A DNA stretch of 64,000 nt from contig CAWCDJ010000001.1 in the NCBI GenBank assembly GCA_963794265.1, positions 1,550,001-1,614,000 on the forward strand, given 5' to 3'. This document shows, piece by piece, positions 40,036 through 48,958 of this stretch. Numbering within the stretch: position 1 is the first letter of the stretch; each line of letters begins with the position of its first letter. The notes under the pieces are model-generated. The model was not told the origin of the DNA. It saw only the letters and a program-made list of their open reading frames with translations, and did not search any database. Origin of the DNA: CAWCDJ01 sp963794265 (GTDB taxonomy: Bacteria > Acidobacteriota > Terriglobia > Bryobacterales > Bryobacteraceae). A program made the translations under genes and the position numbers.

Positions 40036-40394
40036 GTGAGGCTGCGAACGGGCAGTCGCTTCCGGAAACGGGAGAGGAAAGTCCGGTCTCCACAGGGCAG
40101 CGCGCCGGCTAACGGCCGGGGGTCCGATGATTCGGGCCACGGAAAGTGCAACAGAAAATATACCGCCCCGGAAACGGGGTAAGGGTGAAATGGTGCGGTA
40201 AGAGCGCACCGCGCCGGGAGCAATTCCGGCGGCATGGCAAACCCCGCGCGGAGCAAGACCAAATAGGGGAGGAGGGACGGCCCGTCCCGCTTAACTTCCG
40301 GGTAGGTCGCTAGAGCCGGATAGCAATATCCGGCCCAGATGAATGACTGCCGCCCGCAAGGGTACAGAAACCGGCTTACAGGTCGCAGCCTCGC
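40036..40394 (+). ncRNA. rnpB: RNase P RNA, bacterial class A
   Basis: Catalytic RNA of RNase P, which trims tRNA 5' ends. The ends pair as in helix P1: GAGGCTGCGA (40038-40047) with TCGCAGCCTC (40383-40392). Universal elements are present: GAGGAAAGTCCGG in the 5' third, ACAGAAA further on, and GGCTTACAGG near the 3' end. Length of about 359 bases fits class A. Reading frames that cross it are spurious. It converges on the APC transporter gene with a 19-base gap. Confidence 0.96.
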
Positions 40395-40413
40395 AAAATT
40401 TTCTGCAGCCAGA

Positions 40414-42687
40414 CTACTGCTTTGAAAAGTAACCCGCTCCCTCACGGTCGCGGCTCTGTGACTGCCCCGCCGCGTCGTCGCCGACTTCCCGGATGATGTC
40501 CTCGAGCACCTCGGCCGACCGCTCCGACTGCAATTCGGAGCTCATGCGGCGCAGGGCCACCCCGATAATGTCGCGGTGGTGCAGCTTCGACCCGGGCCCC
40601 CGCGTGCTCACTTCGAGCCAGAGCCGGTGGACGAGGTCGAGATCTTCGGGCCATAAGCGGGGAGGGTGCGGCCCGAGGTTGAAGAAGACGGTGTCCTTCT
40701 GATTCTCGAGCACGAGTTCGAGCGATAGCGTGGGCCGCGGCTCGGGGAGTTTTTCCCAGGAATCGCCTACGCGAGCGCCCTGTTCAGAAGGGGTCAGCAG
40801 CGGCGAGAGCCCCATCACGATGCGGGACGCCTGAAGGCGCCCGGCGGTCTGCACGATCGCTTCGTAGGGGTCCGAACCGGGAACCACCATCAACTCCACG
40901 TGCTTGCCGGCCTTTTCGGCCAGCGCTACCACGCGCGTGAAAACGGTGGTTTCGTCTTCGGAGAAGATCTGCCCCTCATCGAGCGCGTGTTCGCCGGAGC
41001 CGGCCGGGGTGACCTTCCGGACCGAAAGCACCACGATGTCCATCTTGCGCGTGTCCGTCTTGCGGAGGATCCGCGCCAGGTGCTGCAGCCGGTTCGGATT
41101 CCGTACCGCCACCAGCACGTTGCCGGGACGGACGTTCACCGCTCCGGCGGAGACCTCGTCGTGAGCGTCGAGGCGGAACTTCTCCATTTCCCCCGCGTGC
41201 CCGTGCCGGTGCTTCCGGTTGTAGCGGTCCGAGAGCTCGAAGATGATGAAGAAGGCAATGGTGAAGGTCACGCCCGAAATGGTGGCCACCTTCTTCGTGA
41301 AGACGTTGATAATCGCCAGGGCGAACAGCGACACCGTCACCATCATCAAGCCGATGGGAATCTCGGTCTTGCCGATGTGGAAATTGAGGGGCACCTTCCA
41401 TTCCCGACCTTCCGGCTTCTTGTAGCGCAGCACCAGCACCGAGAGGGCCTTCATCGCGAAGCTCCACACCACTCCGAAGGCATAGGCTTCGCCCAGCATT
41501 CCAACATCGCCGCGGCTGACCGCAATCGTCAACAACTGCAGGCCGACAATCAGGTTGATGAGCCGCGAGGTGGTTCCGTATTTGAAGTGAGGCTGGCGGA
41601 ACCAGGAGGGCAGCACGCCGTCTTCGGCTACGCGGTTGAGGACGCCGTTCGACCCGATGATGGCGGTGTTCACGGCACCCGACAGGATGAGCGTCCCCAC
41701 CAGCACGACGAAGCCGTGGAACAGCAGCCGCAGGGAGACCGGGCCGATTAGGTACATCGAGAGGCCGCCGATCAGGTTATCGAGGAAGCCGCCGCGCACC
41801 GAATCGGGGATGATCATGACCGCGAAGAACGAGACCAGCGAGGTGAACATCATGCTGTAGATGAAGATCACCAGGCCCGCGCGTTCCAGGTTCTTCAATT
41901 TGGGGTGGGCGATTTCGCGGTTGACCTGAGCCAGGCTCTCCTCGCCGCTCATCGCGAGCAGCGAATGGCCGAGGCCGATGAGGATGGCGATGGCGGTGAT
42001 CGAGGGCGCCACCGTACCCTTCAACCAGCCGAGCGCGTCGGAGCTGAACTTCAGGTTGGCGGGCACCGGCAGCGGCACGGGATTATAGCCGTGCTTCCAG
42101 ATCGTCGCCAGGCACCAGACGATCAGGACCACCACCATCACGGTAGTGACCTGCATGATGCGCAGGGCCTTTTCGCTCGATTCATGGATCCCGATGATGT
42201 TCTTGCGCCAGAAGTAGAGCGTCACCACGGCGGCGAAACACGCCGCGAAATACCCCGGATTCACCCGCAACTCCGCAATGTGCAGGCGCACTCCCACATC
42301 GTTGATGAGGCCGCCCAGGTACAGGCCGGCGCTGACGCCGCTGATGGGCCCGGTCAGAACGTAGTCGAACATCAGCGCCGACACCGAAAACTTCGCCAGC
42401 GTGCCGCCCATGGCTTCGTGCACCACGCGGTACACGCCGCCGCGCACGAACATGGAACAGCTTTCGATGTAGATGGCGCGCACGGCGTACGAGAACAACA
42501 TGATCGCCAGGATGAACCAGGGTGCCGACTTGCCGATGGCTTGCTCGGCAATACCGCCGACGTAGTACGCCGAAGAGGCCAGATCACTCAACACGATGGC
42601 GGCCGCGCGCCAGAACGAGATGAACGTCAGCATTACGGTGGTAGCGACTACCACCTTGACCGTTGCCGGCCGTTGCCCGACTGTCAC
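40414..42687 (-). CDS. APC-superfamily transporter with UspA-like C-domain, possible KimA-type K+ importer
   Basis: A 757-residue inner-membrane protein. About 12 helices span residues 12-490 in an amino acid-polyamine-organocation fold. A UspA-like cytosolic domain follows (about 515-650; VLVAVRNPNRLQHLARILRK, then HVELMVVPGSDPYEAIVQTA). A ydaO-type c-di-AMP riboswitch lies in its leader. In Bacillus subtilis the gene behind that riboswitch is kimA, a K+ importer of the same superfamily, so K+ uptake is a reasonable guess; amino acid transport remains possible. The start is GTG at 42687 with GAGGAG upstream. The last about 15 codons (SRDREGAGYFSKQ) are supplied by a family A repeat. Confidence 0.88.
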   Translation of the reverse strand: MTVGQRPATVKVVVATTVMLTFISFWRAAAIVLSDLASSAYYVGGIAEQAIGKSAPWFILAIMLFSYAVRAIYIESCSMFVRGGVYRVVHEAMGGTLAKFSVSALMFDYVLTGPISGVSAGLYLGGLINDVGVRLHIAELRVNPGYFAACFAAVVTLYFWRKNIIGIHESSEKALRIMQVTTVMVVVLIVWCLATIWKHGYNPVPLPVPANLKFSSDALGWLKGTVAPSITAIAILIGLGHSLLAMSGEESLAQVNREIAHPKLKNLERAGLVIFIYSMMFTSLVSFFAVMIIPDSVRGGFLDNLIGGLSMYLIGPVSLRLLFHGFVVLVGTLILSGAVNTAIIGSNGVLNRVAEDGVLPSWFRQPHFKYGTTSRLINLIVGLQLLTIAVSRGDVGMLGEAYAFGVVWSFAMKALSVLVLRYKKPEGREWKVPLNFHIGKTEIPIGLMMVTVSLFALAIINVFTKKVATISGVTFTIAFFIIFELSDRYNRKHRHGHAGEMEKFRLDAHDEVSAGAVNVRPGNVLVAVRNPNRLQHLARILRKTDTRKMDIVVLSVRKVTPAGSGEHALDEGQIFSEDETTVFTRVVALAEKAGKHVELMVVPGSDPYEAIVQTAGRLQASRIVMGLSPLLTPSEQGARVGDSWEKLPEPRPTLSLELVLENQKDTVFFNLGPHPPRLWPEDLDLVHRLWLEVSTRGPGSKLHHRDIIGVALRRMSSELQSERSAEVLEDIIREVGDDAAGQSQSRDREGAGYFSKQ
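40433..40457. repeat. REP-like repeat, family A, overlapping a gene end
   Basis: CCGCTCCCTCACGGTCGCGG shares the core of the 1,177 and 36,414 copies. Here it is translated as the C-terminal SRDREGAG of the APC transporter. Confidence 0.55.
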
Positions 42688-42720
42688 GGAAATATCTCCT
42701 CGATCACCATGCGGTGACTT

Positions 42721-42830
42721 TCAAATGCGCCTGCGAGGTTAGCTGACGGGCTAGAGCTTGAAAGTACTCCGTCCTTGCGGACTGCGCCCCAGAAATTGGT
42801 TCCCCCGTCTCCAGGTGGAGTTCGGCGCCT
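42721..42830 (-). promoter_or_regulatory. ydaO/yuaA-type cyclic di-AMP riboswitch
   Basis: The minus-strand leader of the APC transporter carries the conserved words of this riboswitch in order: GGCGCCGAACTCC, GGAGACGGGGGAACCA, TTTCTGGGGCG, a variable CCGCAAGGACGG hairpin, CCCGTCAGCTAACCTCG and the closing GCAGGCGC that pairs back to the 5' GGCGCC. Family members sense cyclic di-AMP and usually turn off K+ or osmolyte transport genes when it is high. The SD and GTG start lie about 35 bases after its 3' end. I see no strong terminator hairpin with a U tract there, so control may be translational. Confidence 0.93.
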
Positions 42831-42847
42831 TCATATTAACATAGGGA

Positions 42848-44155
42848 ATGGATTCCGAAGCGCTGGCGCACGCCGTGGTCGACCGGCTGCATCGCGCCGG
42901 ACACCAGGCCTATCTGGTCGGGGGCTGCGTCCGGGACCTTCTTCTGAGGCACAAGCCGGAGGATTACGACATCGCCACCGACGCCCGGCCGGACCGCATT
43001 ATGGATTTGTTTCCGCGCTCCGGGCGGGTGGGCGCACACTTCGGAGTGGTGCTGGTCCGGGACGTGTTTTCGCAAGTGGAAGTCGCCACCTTCCGCAGCG
43101 ATCACGATTACGCCGACGGGCGCCGTCCCTCGCTGGTCCACTTCGAACGCGATCCGCGCCAGGATGTGCTGCGGCGCGATTTCACGATCAACGGGCTGAT
43201 GATGGACCCCGAAGGCGGCCAGATCCTGGATTACGTGGAGGGCCGAAGGGATCTGGATCGCCGTTTGATCCGCGCGATCGGCAACCCAGAGGAGCGGTTC
43301 CGCGAAGACCACCTGCGAATGCTGCGCGCCGTGCGCTTCGCCGCCCGCCTCGATTTCACCATCGATCCGGCGACCTTCGAGGCCATCCGCGCGCGACACT
43401 CCGATGTGCAGCGGGTTTCGGCCGAGCGGGTGCGCGACGAACTGGTCCGCATCCTCACCGAAGGCGGCGCCCGGCGCGGCTTCGAGCTGCTGGATTCGGC
43501 CGGCATCCTGGCCGACGTTCTGCCGGAGATCACGGCTATGAAGGGTGTGGAGCAACCGCCGGAATATCATCCGGAAGGGGACGTGTGGACCCACACGATG
43601 ATGCTGCTGGAGCAGCTTAGGGAGCCGACCCCTACGCTCGCACTGGGCGCGCTGCTGCACGACGTCGGCAAGCCCGGCACGTTCCGCGTGGCGGAACGCA
43701 TCCGCTTCGACGGCCACGTGGAAGAAGGCGTCCGCCTCACGCGCGCGATCATGACCCGGCTCCGCTTTTCCCGGGATGAGGCCGAACAGGTGGAAGCGCT
43801 GGTGGCCAACCACATGCGCTTCAAAGACGTCGGCCACATGAAAGAGAGCACGCTCAAGAAGTTTCTGCGGATGCCGGATTTTCACGAGCACCTGGAACTG
43901 CACCGCCTGGACGTGCTTTCGAGCAATCGCCGCCTGGAGACCTGGGAGCTGATCCACCGCAAGCTGGCCGAATTTACCGAAGAGGAACTGCATCCCGAAC
44001 GGCTTCTGAGCGGCGCCGACCTGATCGCCGCCGGCTACGAGCCCGGGCCGCGCTTTTCCGAAATCCTATCGGCAGTGGAAGAGGCGCAGCTGGAAGGGCG
44101 GATTCAGACGGCCGGGGAGGCACTGGCTCTGGTGCGGGAACGGTTTCCGCGCTGA
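42848..44155 (+). CDS. CCA-adding enzyme / poly(A) polymerase-family nucleotidyltransferase with HD domain
   Basis: Class II tRNA nucleotidyltransferase of 435 residues that builds or repairs the 3' CCA end. The nucleotidyltransferase core shows LVGGCVRDLLLRHKPEDYDI with catalytic DYD, then RRDFTINGLMMD and the RDLDRRLIRAIGNPEERFREDHLRML type block. A C-terminal HD phosphohydrolase-like domain follows (ALLHDVGKPGTF). The three tRNAs seen here already encode CCA, so repair or poly(A) addition may be its main job. It is divergent from the riboswitch-controlled transporter. Confidence 0.92.
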   Translation: MDSEALAHAVVDRLHRAGHQAYLVGGCVRDLLLRHKPEDYDIATDARPDRIMDLFPRSGRVGAHFGVVLVRDVFSQVEVATFRSDHDYADGRRPSLVHFERDPRQDVLRRDFTINGLMMDPEGGQILDYVEGRRDLDRRLIRAIGNPEERFREDHLRMLRAVRFAARLDFTIDPATFEAIRARHSDVQRVSAERVRDELVRILTEGGARRGFELLDSAGILADVLPEITAMKGVEQPPEYHPEGDVWTHTMMLLEQLREPTPTLALGALLHDVGKPGTFRVAERIRFDGHVEEGVRLTRAIMTRLRFSRDEAEQVEALVANHMRFKDVGHMKESTLKKFLRMPDFHEHLELHRLDVLSSNRRLETWELIHRKLAEFTEEELHPERLLSGADLIAAGYEPGPRFSEILSAVEEAQLEGRIQTAGEALALVRERFPR

Positions 44156-44160
44156 GCCGC

Positions 44161-44187
44161 TTGGGCAGGCCAGGAGGCCTACCCTAC
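44161..44187. repeat. Dispersed repeat, family B, copy 1
   Basis: TTGGGCAGGCCAGGAGGCCT followed by ACCCTAC. The same 27-base sequence with one change occurs at 52669-52695. It fills most of the gap between the CCA-enzyme gene and the CPBP protease gene. Confidence 0.6.
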
Positions 44188-44203
44188 TTTGCTACGCTGA
44201 AGG

Positions 44204-45172
44204 TTGCACCCACGGCCACTGGCAGTCCGGATCTTTCTGGGACCTTGGGGGTTGAGGTCCGGCTGGCGAGTCCTGATCTTTTTCCTGGTGGTCTTCGCGC
44301 TGGTGGTGGTGCTGGGAACCCTGAGCCCACGCGTCGGGAATTTCGATCTTCATTTTCTTCCCTCCGAACTGATGCAGGCGCTGGCCGCGGCGGGAGCCAC
44401 CCTGGTGATGACCAGGATCGACCGGCGTCCGTTTACGGCTTACGGCCTGTCGTCGGACCGGGGAGCCCGCAATTTCGCTGCTGGCGCGGGGGCCGGTTTC
44501 GCCGCGCTATCGCTGCTGATCGGGCTCCTCACCCTGACCGGCGTTTGCCGCTTCGGCGGCGCCGCGCTTTCCGGAACGGCCGCCGTCCCGTGGGCGCTTT
44601 ACTGGATCGCGGTCTTCGCCCTGGTAGGCTGGAGCGAAGAAACAATCTCGCGCGGCTACCCCATGTTCGTCCTGGCGGAGAGCATCGGTTTCCGGCCGGC
44701 CGCGGTCATCGTGGCGCTGCTGTTCGGCCTGGGGCACCTGGGCAACGGGGGAGAGCAGTACCTGGGGATCTTCAATGCGGTGCTTGCCGGACTGGTCTTC
44801 GCGTACAGCGTGCGCTGGAGCGGGTCTCTCTGGTGGGCCTTCGGCGCGCACATGAGCTGGGACTGGGCGGAGAGTTTCTTCTATGGCACGGCCGACAGCG
44901 GCGCCCTGGTGCGGCACCATTTTCTGTCGGCATCGCCCTCCGGGCCGTCGTGGATTTCCGGAGGAACGGCGGGCCCCGAGGGCAGCATCCTGTGCACAGC
45001 CGCACTCCTGCTGCTCGGCGCCTCCGTGCGCTTTACGGCTCCGTACCGTCCGGCGCCCGGTCTGAACCGACTGCCGCGGCCCACTTACGAGCCTTCCGGA
45101 ACACCTCCACCAGCATCTTCTCCGTCAGTTTACCCGTCGATGTATTCTGCTGACTCGGATGATACGAGCTGA
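44204..45172 (+). CDS. CPBP-family intramembrane metalloprotease (type II CAAX protease-like)
   Basis: A 322-residue membrane protein with about eight helices. Family motifs are present: SEETISRGY (EExxxR), FGLGHLGNGG (FxxxH) and FGAHMSWDWAESFF (HxxxD/N). Members cleave within the membrane; many are linked to bacteriocin self-immunity. The start is a TTG at 44204. The last about 45 residues (rich in Pro and Ser) are encoded antisense to the 3' end of the uracil-DNA glycosylase gene, so the tail may be an accidental read-through. Confidence 0.82.
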   Translation: MHPRPLAVRIFLGPWGLRSGWRVLIFFLVVFALVVVLGTLSPRVGNFDLHFLPSELMQALAAAGATLVMTRIDRRPFTAYGLSSDRGARNFAAGAGAGFAALSLLIGLLTLTGVCRFGGAALSGTAAVPWALYWIAVFALVGWSEETISRGYPMFVLAESIGFRPAAVIVALLFGLGHLGNGGEQYLGIFNAVLAGLVFAYSVRWSGSLWWAFGAHMSWDWAESFFYGTADSGALVRHHFLSASPSGPSWISGGTAGPEGSILCTAALLLLGASVRFTAPYRPAPGLNRLPRPTYEPSGTPPPASSPSVYPSMYSADSDDTS

Positions 45173-45812
45173 TCAACACGGGATGGCCCGGAGCCACCGT
45201 GAAGCGGCGGTTGTGTCCGAAGACGAACCGCGCCCGGGTGCGGATCACGCCGCGCTCCTTCAGCACATCGAGGTAGCTGTCGAAGGCGACCTTGCCTAAC
45301 GCGACCACCACTTTGACTTCCGTCAGAAGGTCGAGTTCGCGGTGGAGGAAGGGGCGGCAGTTGCGGATCTCTCCGGGCGCAGGCTTGTTGCCGGGAGGCG
45401 CGCAATGCGCAGCCGCGGTGATGTAGAGGCCGCGCAGTTCCAGTCCGTCGTCCCGAGAGATACTCCGCGGCTCTGTGGCGAAGCCGGTCTTGTACAGCAC
45501 GCGATAGAGAATGTCGCCCGAGCGGTCGCCCGTGAACATCCGGCCGGTGCGATTGGACCCGTGCGCTCCCGGAGCCAGCCCCACGATCAAGACGCTTGCG
45601 AGGGGGTCTCCGAAGCCCGGCACCGGCCGGCCCCAGTAAGTCTGGTCGCGATAGGCGCGCCGCTTCACCGCCGCAATTTGAGAGCAGTGTTCGCGCAGCC
45701 TGGGGCAGCGGGCGCAATCCACGATTTCGTTTTGAAGGGCTTCAAGCAACAATTCCCAGCTTAGTACAGCGACCGAGTAGTTTCGACTTTCGGACCTTCG
45801 TGAACCTCGCAA
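45033..45812 (-). CDS. Type-5 uracil-DNA glycosylase (UdgB-like)
   Basis: Base-excision repair enzyme removing uracil and related bases from DNA. Motif A is GLAPGAHGSNRTGRMFTGD and motif B reads SYHPSQQNTSTGKLT, both typical of family 5. Four cysteines suited to a [4Fe-4S] cluster occur: CARCPRL near the N-terminus, then C in TAAAHCAPPGNK and NCRPFL. The start is uncertain: the TTG at 45812 gives 259 residues, but family homology begins about 18 residues later near LSWELLLEAL. Its 3' 140 bases overlap the convergent CPBP gene. Confidence 0.9.
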   Translation of the reverse strand: MRGSRRSESRNYSVAVLSWELLLEALQNEIVDCARCPRLREHCSQIAAVKRRAYRDQTYWGRPVPGFGDPLASVLIVGLAPGAHGSNRTGRMFTGDRSGDILYRVLYKTGFATEPRSISRDDGLELRGLYITAAAHCAPPGNKPAPGEIRNCRPFLHRELDLLTEVKVVVALGKVAFDSYLDVLKERGVIRTRARFVFGHNRRFTVAPGHPVLISSYHPSQQNTSTGKLTEKMLVEVFRKARKWAAAVGSDRAPDGTEP

Positions 45813-45960
45813 CGGCGACCGGCGCTAAAATGAAAGAAAATTATCTTGACGGAGCCCCTGCGGGCTAGTGACAATGAGCATAGTTCCGGTTGCTCCGGCC
45901 GGGCTGACAGTTGCTTTGGCGCAAGCTCCCCCCGCGTAAGAAACCGCTGTGGTTGTGTGT

Positions 45961-47154
45961 ATGAACAGGTCGTCCATGTCCTCCATGTTCCGCTGGGCAC
46001 TCGTTTGCGTGCTGATCAGCAGTTTGTGCCCCGGTGCTTTGGCCAAAAAGCGCAGGGTCCGCAAGGCAGTTCACAAGACTTCGGTGAGGCACAGAGGAAG
46101 AGCTTCCCGGCATACGTATGTGCGCACCGCAATGGTCCGTACGAGCGCGGTGGGCACCCCGACCGCGCCGATCATCCGGGGCGGGCCCTGGACGGAACCG
46201 ACTTTTGCCGATTCCACCGCCGGCGACAGCGTAGATGGTGAAGACCTCACGGTGCGCCGCGCCGCCGTCGAAGCCCTGGGGCCTTATAACGGAACCGTGG
46301 TGGTGGTCGATCCGAACAGCGGCCGGATCCTGACGATGGTAAACCAGAAGCTCGCGTTGAGCAGCGGGTTCCAGCCGTGCTCCACGATCAAGGTCGCGGT
46401 GGCGCTGGCGGGGCTGAGCGAGGGCCTCATCAACCCGGCGACGAAGTTCCGGGTGAGCGGATTGCGGATCAATCTCACGTATGCGCTGGCGCATTCCATC
46501 AACCTGTATTTCGCCACACTCGGCCAGAGGCTGGGCTTCGCGAAGGTGAGCTACTATGCACACTTGTTCGGCTACGGCGAGAAGGCCGGGCTGCACATCG
46601 AGAATGAACAGCCGGGCCATTTTCCAGTCGCGCCACCGCAAAACGGCGGCGTAGGGATGCTCACCAGTTTCGGCGAGGAGATTTCTCAAACGCCGCTGCA
46701 GCTGGCTGCCCTGATGAGCGCCATTGCCAACGGCGGCACTCTCTATTACCTGCAATATCCCCGTACCCAGGCCGAGGTTCGCGCGTTTGTTCCGCAGGTG
46801 AAGCGCCACCTGGATATCTCAAACCTCATTCCCGAGGTCAAGCCGGGGATGCGAGCCGCGGTGGAATCCGGCACGGCGCACCGCGCGCGGGACGACGGCC
46901 CTATCGCCGGCAAGACGGGCACGTGCAGCTACGACCACACGCACCTGGGCTGGTTCGGCTCATTCAACGATGTCGGACAACGCAAACTGGTGGTGGTGGT
47001 ATTGCTGACCGGAGGGCGGCCGGCGATCGGCCCCATGGCCGCCGGAATCGCCGGGGACTTCTACCGCCGGATGGGCGAGTTGAATTACTTCGCGCAGAAG
47101 GGCAACCTCACGCCCGCTTCGCTGGTCTCCAGCCAGATCTGCTGCTCGCGGTAG
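45961..47154 (+). CDS. Penicillin-binding protein transpeptidase domain protein
   Basis: About 397 residues. An N-terminal signal or anchor (MFRWALVCVLISSLCPGALA) precedes a basic linker and then the transpeptidase fold. The catalytic triad of motifs is complete: STIK (SxxK) in FQPCSTIKVAVALAG, SIN (SxN) in AHSINLYFATLG and KTG in IAGKTGTCS. No transglycosylase domain is present, and the protein is shorter than class B PBPs, lacking their long N-terminal module. I chose the ATG at 45961; an in-frame GTG lies four codons earlier. Probably a peptidoglycan cross-linking or remodelling enzyme, or a penicillin-sensing relative. Confidence 0.88.
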   Translation: MNRSSMSSMFRWALVCVLISSLCPGALAKKRRVRKAVHKTSVRHRGRASRHTYVRTAMVRTSAVGTPTAPIIRGGPWTEPTFADSTAGDSVDGEDLTVRRAAVEALGPYNGTVVVVDPNSGRILTMVNQKLALSSGFQPCSTIKVAVALAGLSEGLINPATKFRVSGLRINLTYALAHSINLYFATLGQRLGFAKVSYYAHLFGYGEKAGLHIENEQPGHFPVAPPQNGGVGMLTSFGEEISQTPLQLAALMSAIANGGTLYYLQYPRTQAEVRAFVPQVKRHLDISNLIPEVKPGMRAAVESGTAHRARDDGPIAGKTGTCSYDHTHLGWFGSFNDVGQRKLVVVVLLTGGRPAIGPMAAGIAGDFYRRMGELNYFAQKGNLTPASLVSSQICCSR

Positions 47155-47166
47155 CGCCGCCGATTT

Positions 47167-47721
47167 TCAGGAAGCCGGCAGGCAGGCCAGCACTTCCCGG
47201 TAAAACTCGGGATGGGATTTCCAGCTCTGCCCGGTGACCAGCTTCCGGTCCCGCACGGCCGGCTTGTTCACCCACGTGCCGCCGCTGCGCTCGACTTCGA
47301 TCCGCACATGGGGGTGGGAGGTGAGCGTGCGCCCGACGGTGAGTCCGGCGGCGGTCAGGATCTGGATTCCGTGGCCGATGGCGCAGATGCACTTATCCTG
47401 GTCGGCGAACTCGCAGGCCAGGGAAAGCACGCTGGCATCGTTTCGCAGGTACTCGGGCGCCCTGCCCCCCAAGACTACCAATGCGGCGAAATCGCGGGCC
47501 GCGACCGCCGTGATGGCCACGTCGGCCTCGATTGAAGTGCCTGGCCGTTCGATGTAGGTTTCCCAACCGGGCTCGGAATCGTGCAGCACCAGGTGGAGCC
47601 TGCGTCGCGCCGGCGCGGCCACGACCGGCTCCCAGCGCGCCTCGAGGAAGCGCTGATAGGCATACAGCACTTCGTAACTGTCGCCGCCATCGCCGGTGAC
47701 GATCAAGACCTTTCTGCTCAT
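47167..47721 (-). CDS. DJ-1/PfpI-family protein lacking the usual nucleophilic cysteine
   Basis: A 184-residue single-domain protein of the DJ-1/PfpI fold (MSRKVLIVTGDGGDSYEVLY). The conserved Glu that partners the nucleophile is present (E17). The nucleophile elbow, normally AICHG, reads CAIGHGIQIL: glycine 116 replaces the catalytic Cys, and the DNA is unambiguous (GGC). Cys113 lies three residues before. It is therefore unlikely to be a glyoxalase, protease or amidase by the usual mechanism. I chose the ATG at 47721; a longer frame runs into the divergent flavoprotein gene. Confidence 0.85.
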   Translation of the reverse strand: MSRKVLIVTGDGGDSYEVLYAYQRFLEARWEPVVAAPARRRLHLVLHDSEPGWETYIERPGTSIEADVAITAVAARDFAALVVLGGRAPEYLRNDASVLSLACEFADQDKCICAIGHGIQILTAAGLTVGRTLTSHPHVRIEVERSGGTWVNKPAVRDRKLVTGQSWKSHPEFYREVLACLPAS

Positions 47722-47779
47722 CCAAGGCCCCCGTTTCTTTCGCAAGCATACCAATGTCGCCGCTGCCAGAATAGGGGGT

Positions 47780-48958
47780 ATGGCATCTTCGCGGGATGTG
47801 GTGATTCTCGGCGGCGGTGCGGCCGGGCTGATGTGCGCCATAGAGGCGGGCAAACGCGGACGCAGCGTCGTGGTGCTGGAACACAGCCCGCGAATCGGAC
47901 GCAAGGTGCTGATTTCCGGAGGTGGCCGATGTAACTTTACCAACCTGCAGACCCGGGCCGAGAATTTCCTCTCGGTGAACCCGCATTTCGCCAAATCGGC
48001 GCTGGCTCGCTACCGGCCGGAAGATTTTCTCCGCATGATCGAGCGCCATGCCATTCCGTACCACGAGAAGACGCTGGGGCAACTGTTCTGCGACCGGTCG
48101 GCCAGCGATATTCTGGACATGCTGGAGCGGGAGTGCGCGGTGGCCGGGGTGCGCATCGAGACCGGCTCGGAGGTGGGCCGCGTCACCCGCAACTCGCACT
48201 TCGAGATCCGCACGGCTGGGGGGATGGTGGAAAGCCGATCGCTGGTGATAGCCACCGGCGGGCTCTCGATTCCCAAACTGGGGGCGACGCCTTTCGGATA
48301 TCAGTTGGCGCGGCAGTTCGGGCTGAACGTGATTCCTTGCCGGCCGGCGCTGGTGCCCCTCACCTTCAGCCGGGCAGACCGCGAAAAGTGGGAGGGGCTG
48401 GCGGGGGTGGCCGCCCTCGTCACCGCCGAGACCGCCGGCGCGGCCTTCCGGGAAAAACTGCTGTTCACACACCGGGGTCTGAGCGGACCGGCGATCCTGC
48501 AGGCGTCCTCCTACTGGGAACCGGGGAAACTCGTGGTAATCGATCTTCTGCCAGGGGTGGACCTGGCGGCTTTACTGCGAGATCGCCGGCTGGCACGGGA
48601 CCGCGCCGAAGCGCGCACGATTGTGAGCCGATTTCTGCCCAAGCGGCTGGCCGACCGGTGGTTCGAATTGCACGCCCGCTCCAAACCCGCGGTGACGCTT
48701 TCGGACCGCGAAATCGAGGCCATCTCGGAAAGCTTTCATCGCTGGAGCCTCCACCCTGCGGGTACGGAAGGCTATGAAAAAGCGGAGGTTACGGCGGGTG
48801 GAGTGGATACTGCGGAACTGTCGTCCCAGACCTTCGAGGCGCGCCGGGTGCCGGGTCTGTACTTTATCGGCGAGGTGGTGGATGTGACCGGCCACCTGGG
48901 CGGCTTCAATTTTCAATGGGCTTGGGCATCAGGATACTCGGCGGGTCAGTACGTTTAG
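47780..48958 (+). CDS. NAD(P)/FAD-dependent oxidoreductase, HI0933 (YhiN) family
   Basis: A 392-residue flavoprotein. The N-terminal FAD-binding motif is VVILGGGAAGLMCAIEAGKR; then RIGRKVLISGGGRCNFTN, the signature of this family; then IATGGLSIPKLGATPFGYQL; and the C-terminal VTAGGVDTAELSSQTFEAR with GLYFIGEVVDVTGHLGGFNF. The substrate is unknown. The start at 47780 follows AGGGGGT; upstream codons in frame overlap the divergent DJ-1 gene. Its last 53 bases overlap the convergent transglycosylase gene. Confidence 0.93.
   Translation: MASSRDVVILGGGAAGLMCAIEAGKRGRSVVVLEHSPRIGRKVLISGGGRCNFTNLQTRAENFLSVNPHFAKSALARYRPEDFLRMIERHAIPYHEKTLGQLFCDRSASDILDMLERECAVAGVRIETGSEVGRVTRNSHFEIRTAGGMVESRSLVIATGGLSIPKLGATPFGYQLARQFGLNVIPCRPALVPLTFSRADREKWEGLAGVAALVTAETAGAAFREKLLFTHRGLSGPAILQASSYWEPGKLVVIDLLPGVDLAALLRDRRLARDRAEARTIVSRFLPKRLADRWFELHARSKPAVTLSDREIEAISESFHRWSLHPAGTEGYEKAEVTAGGVDTAELSSQTFEARRVPGLYFIGEVVDVTGHLGGFNFQWAWASGYSAGQYV

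Noticed and set aside
39973..40445. Minus-strand frames of 78 and 154 codons
   Set aside because: They lie across the RNase P RNA gene, whose structure explains the sequence.
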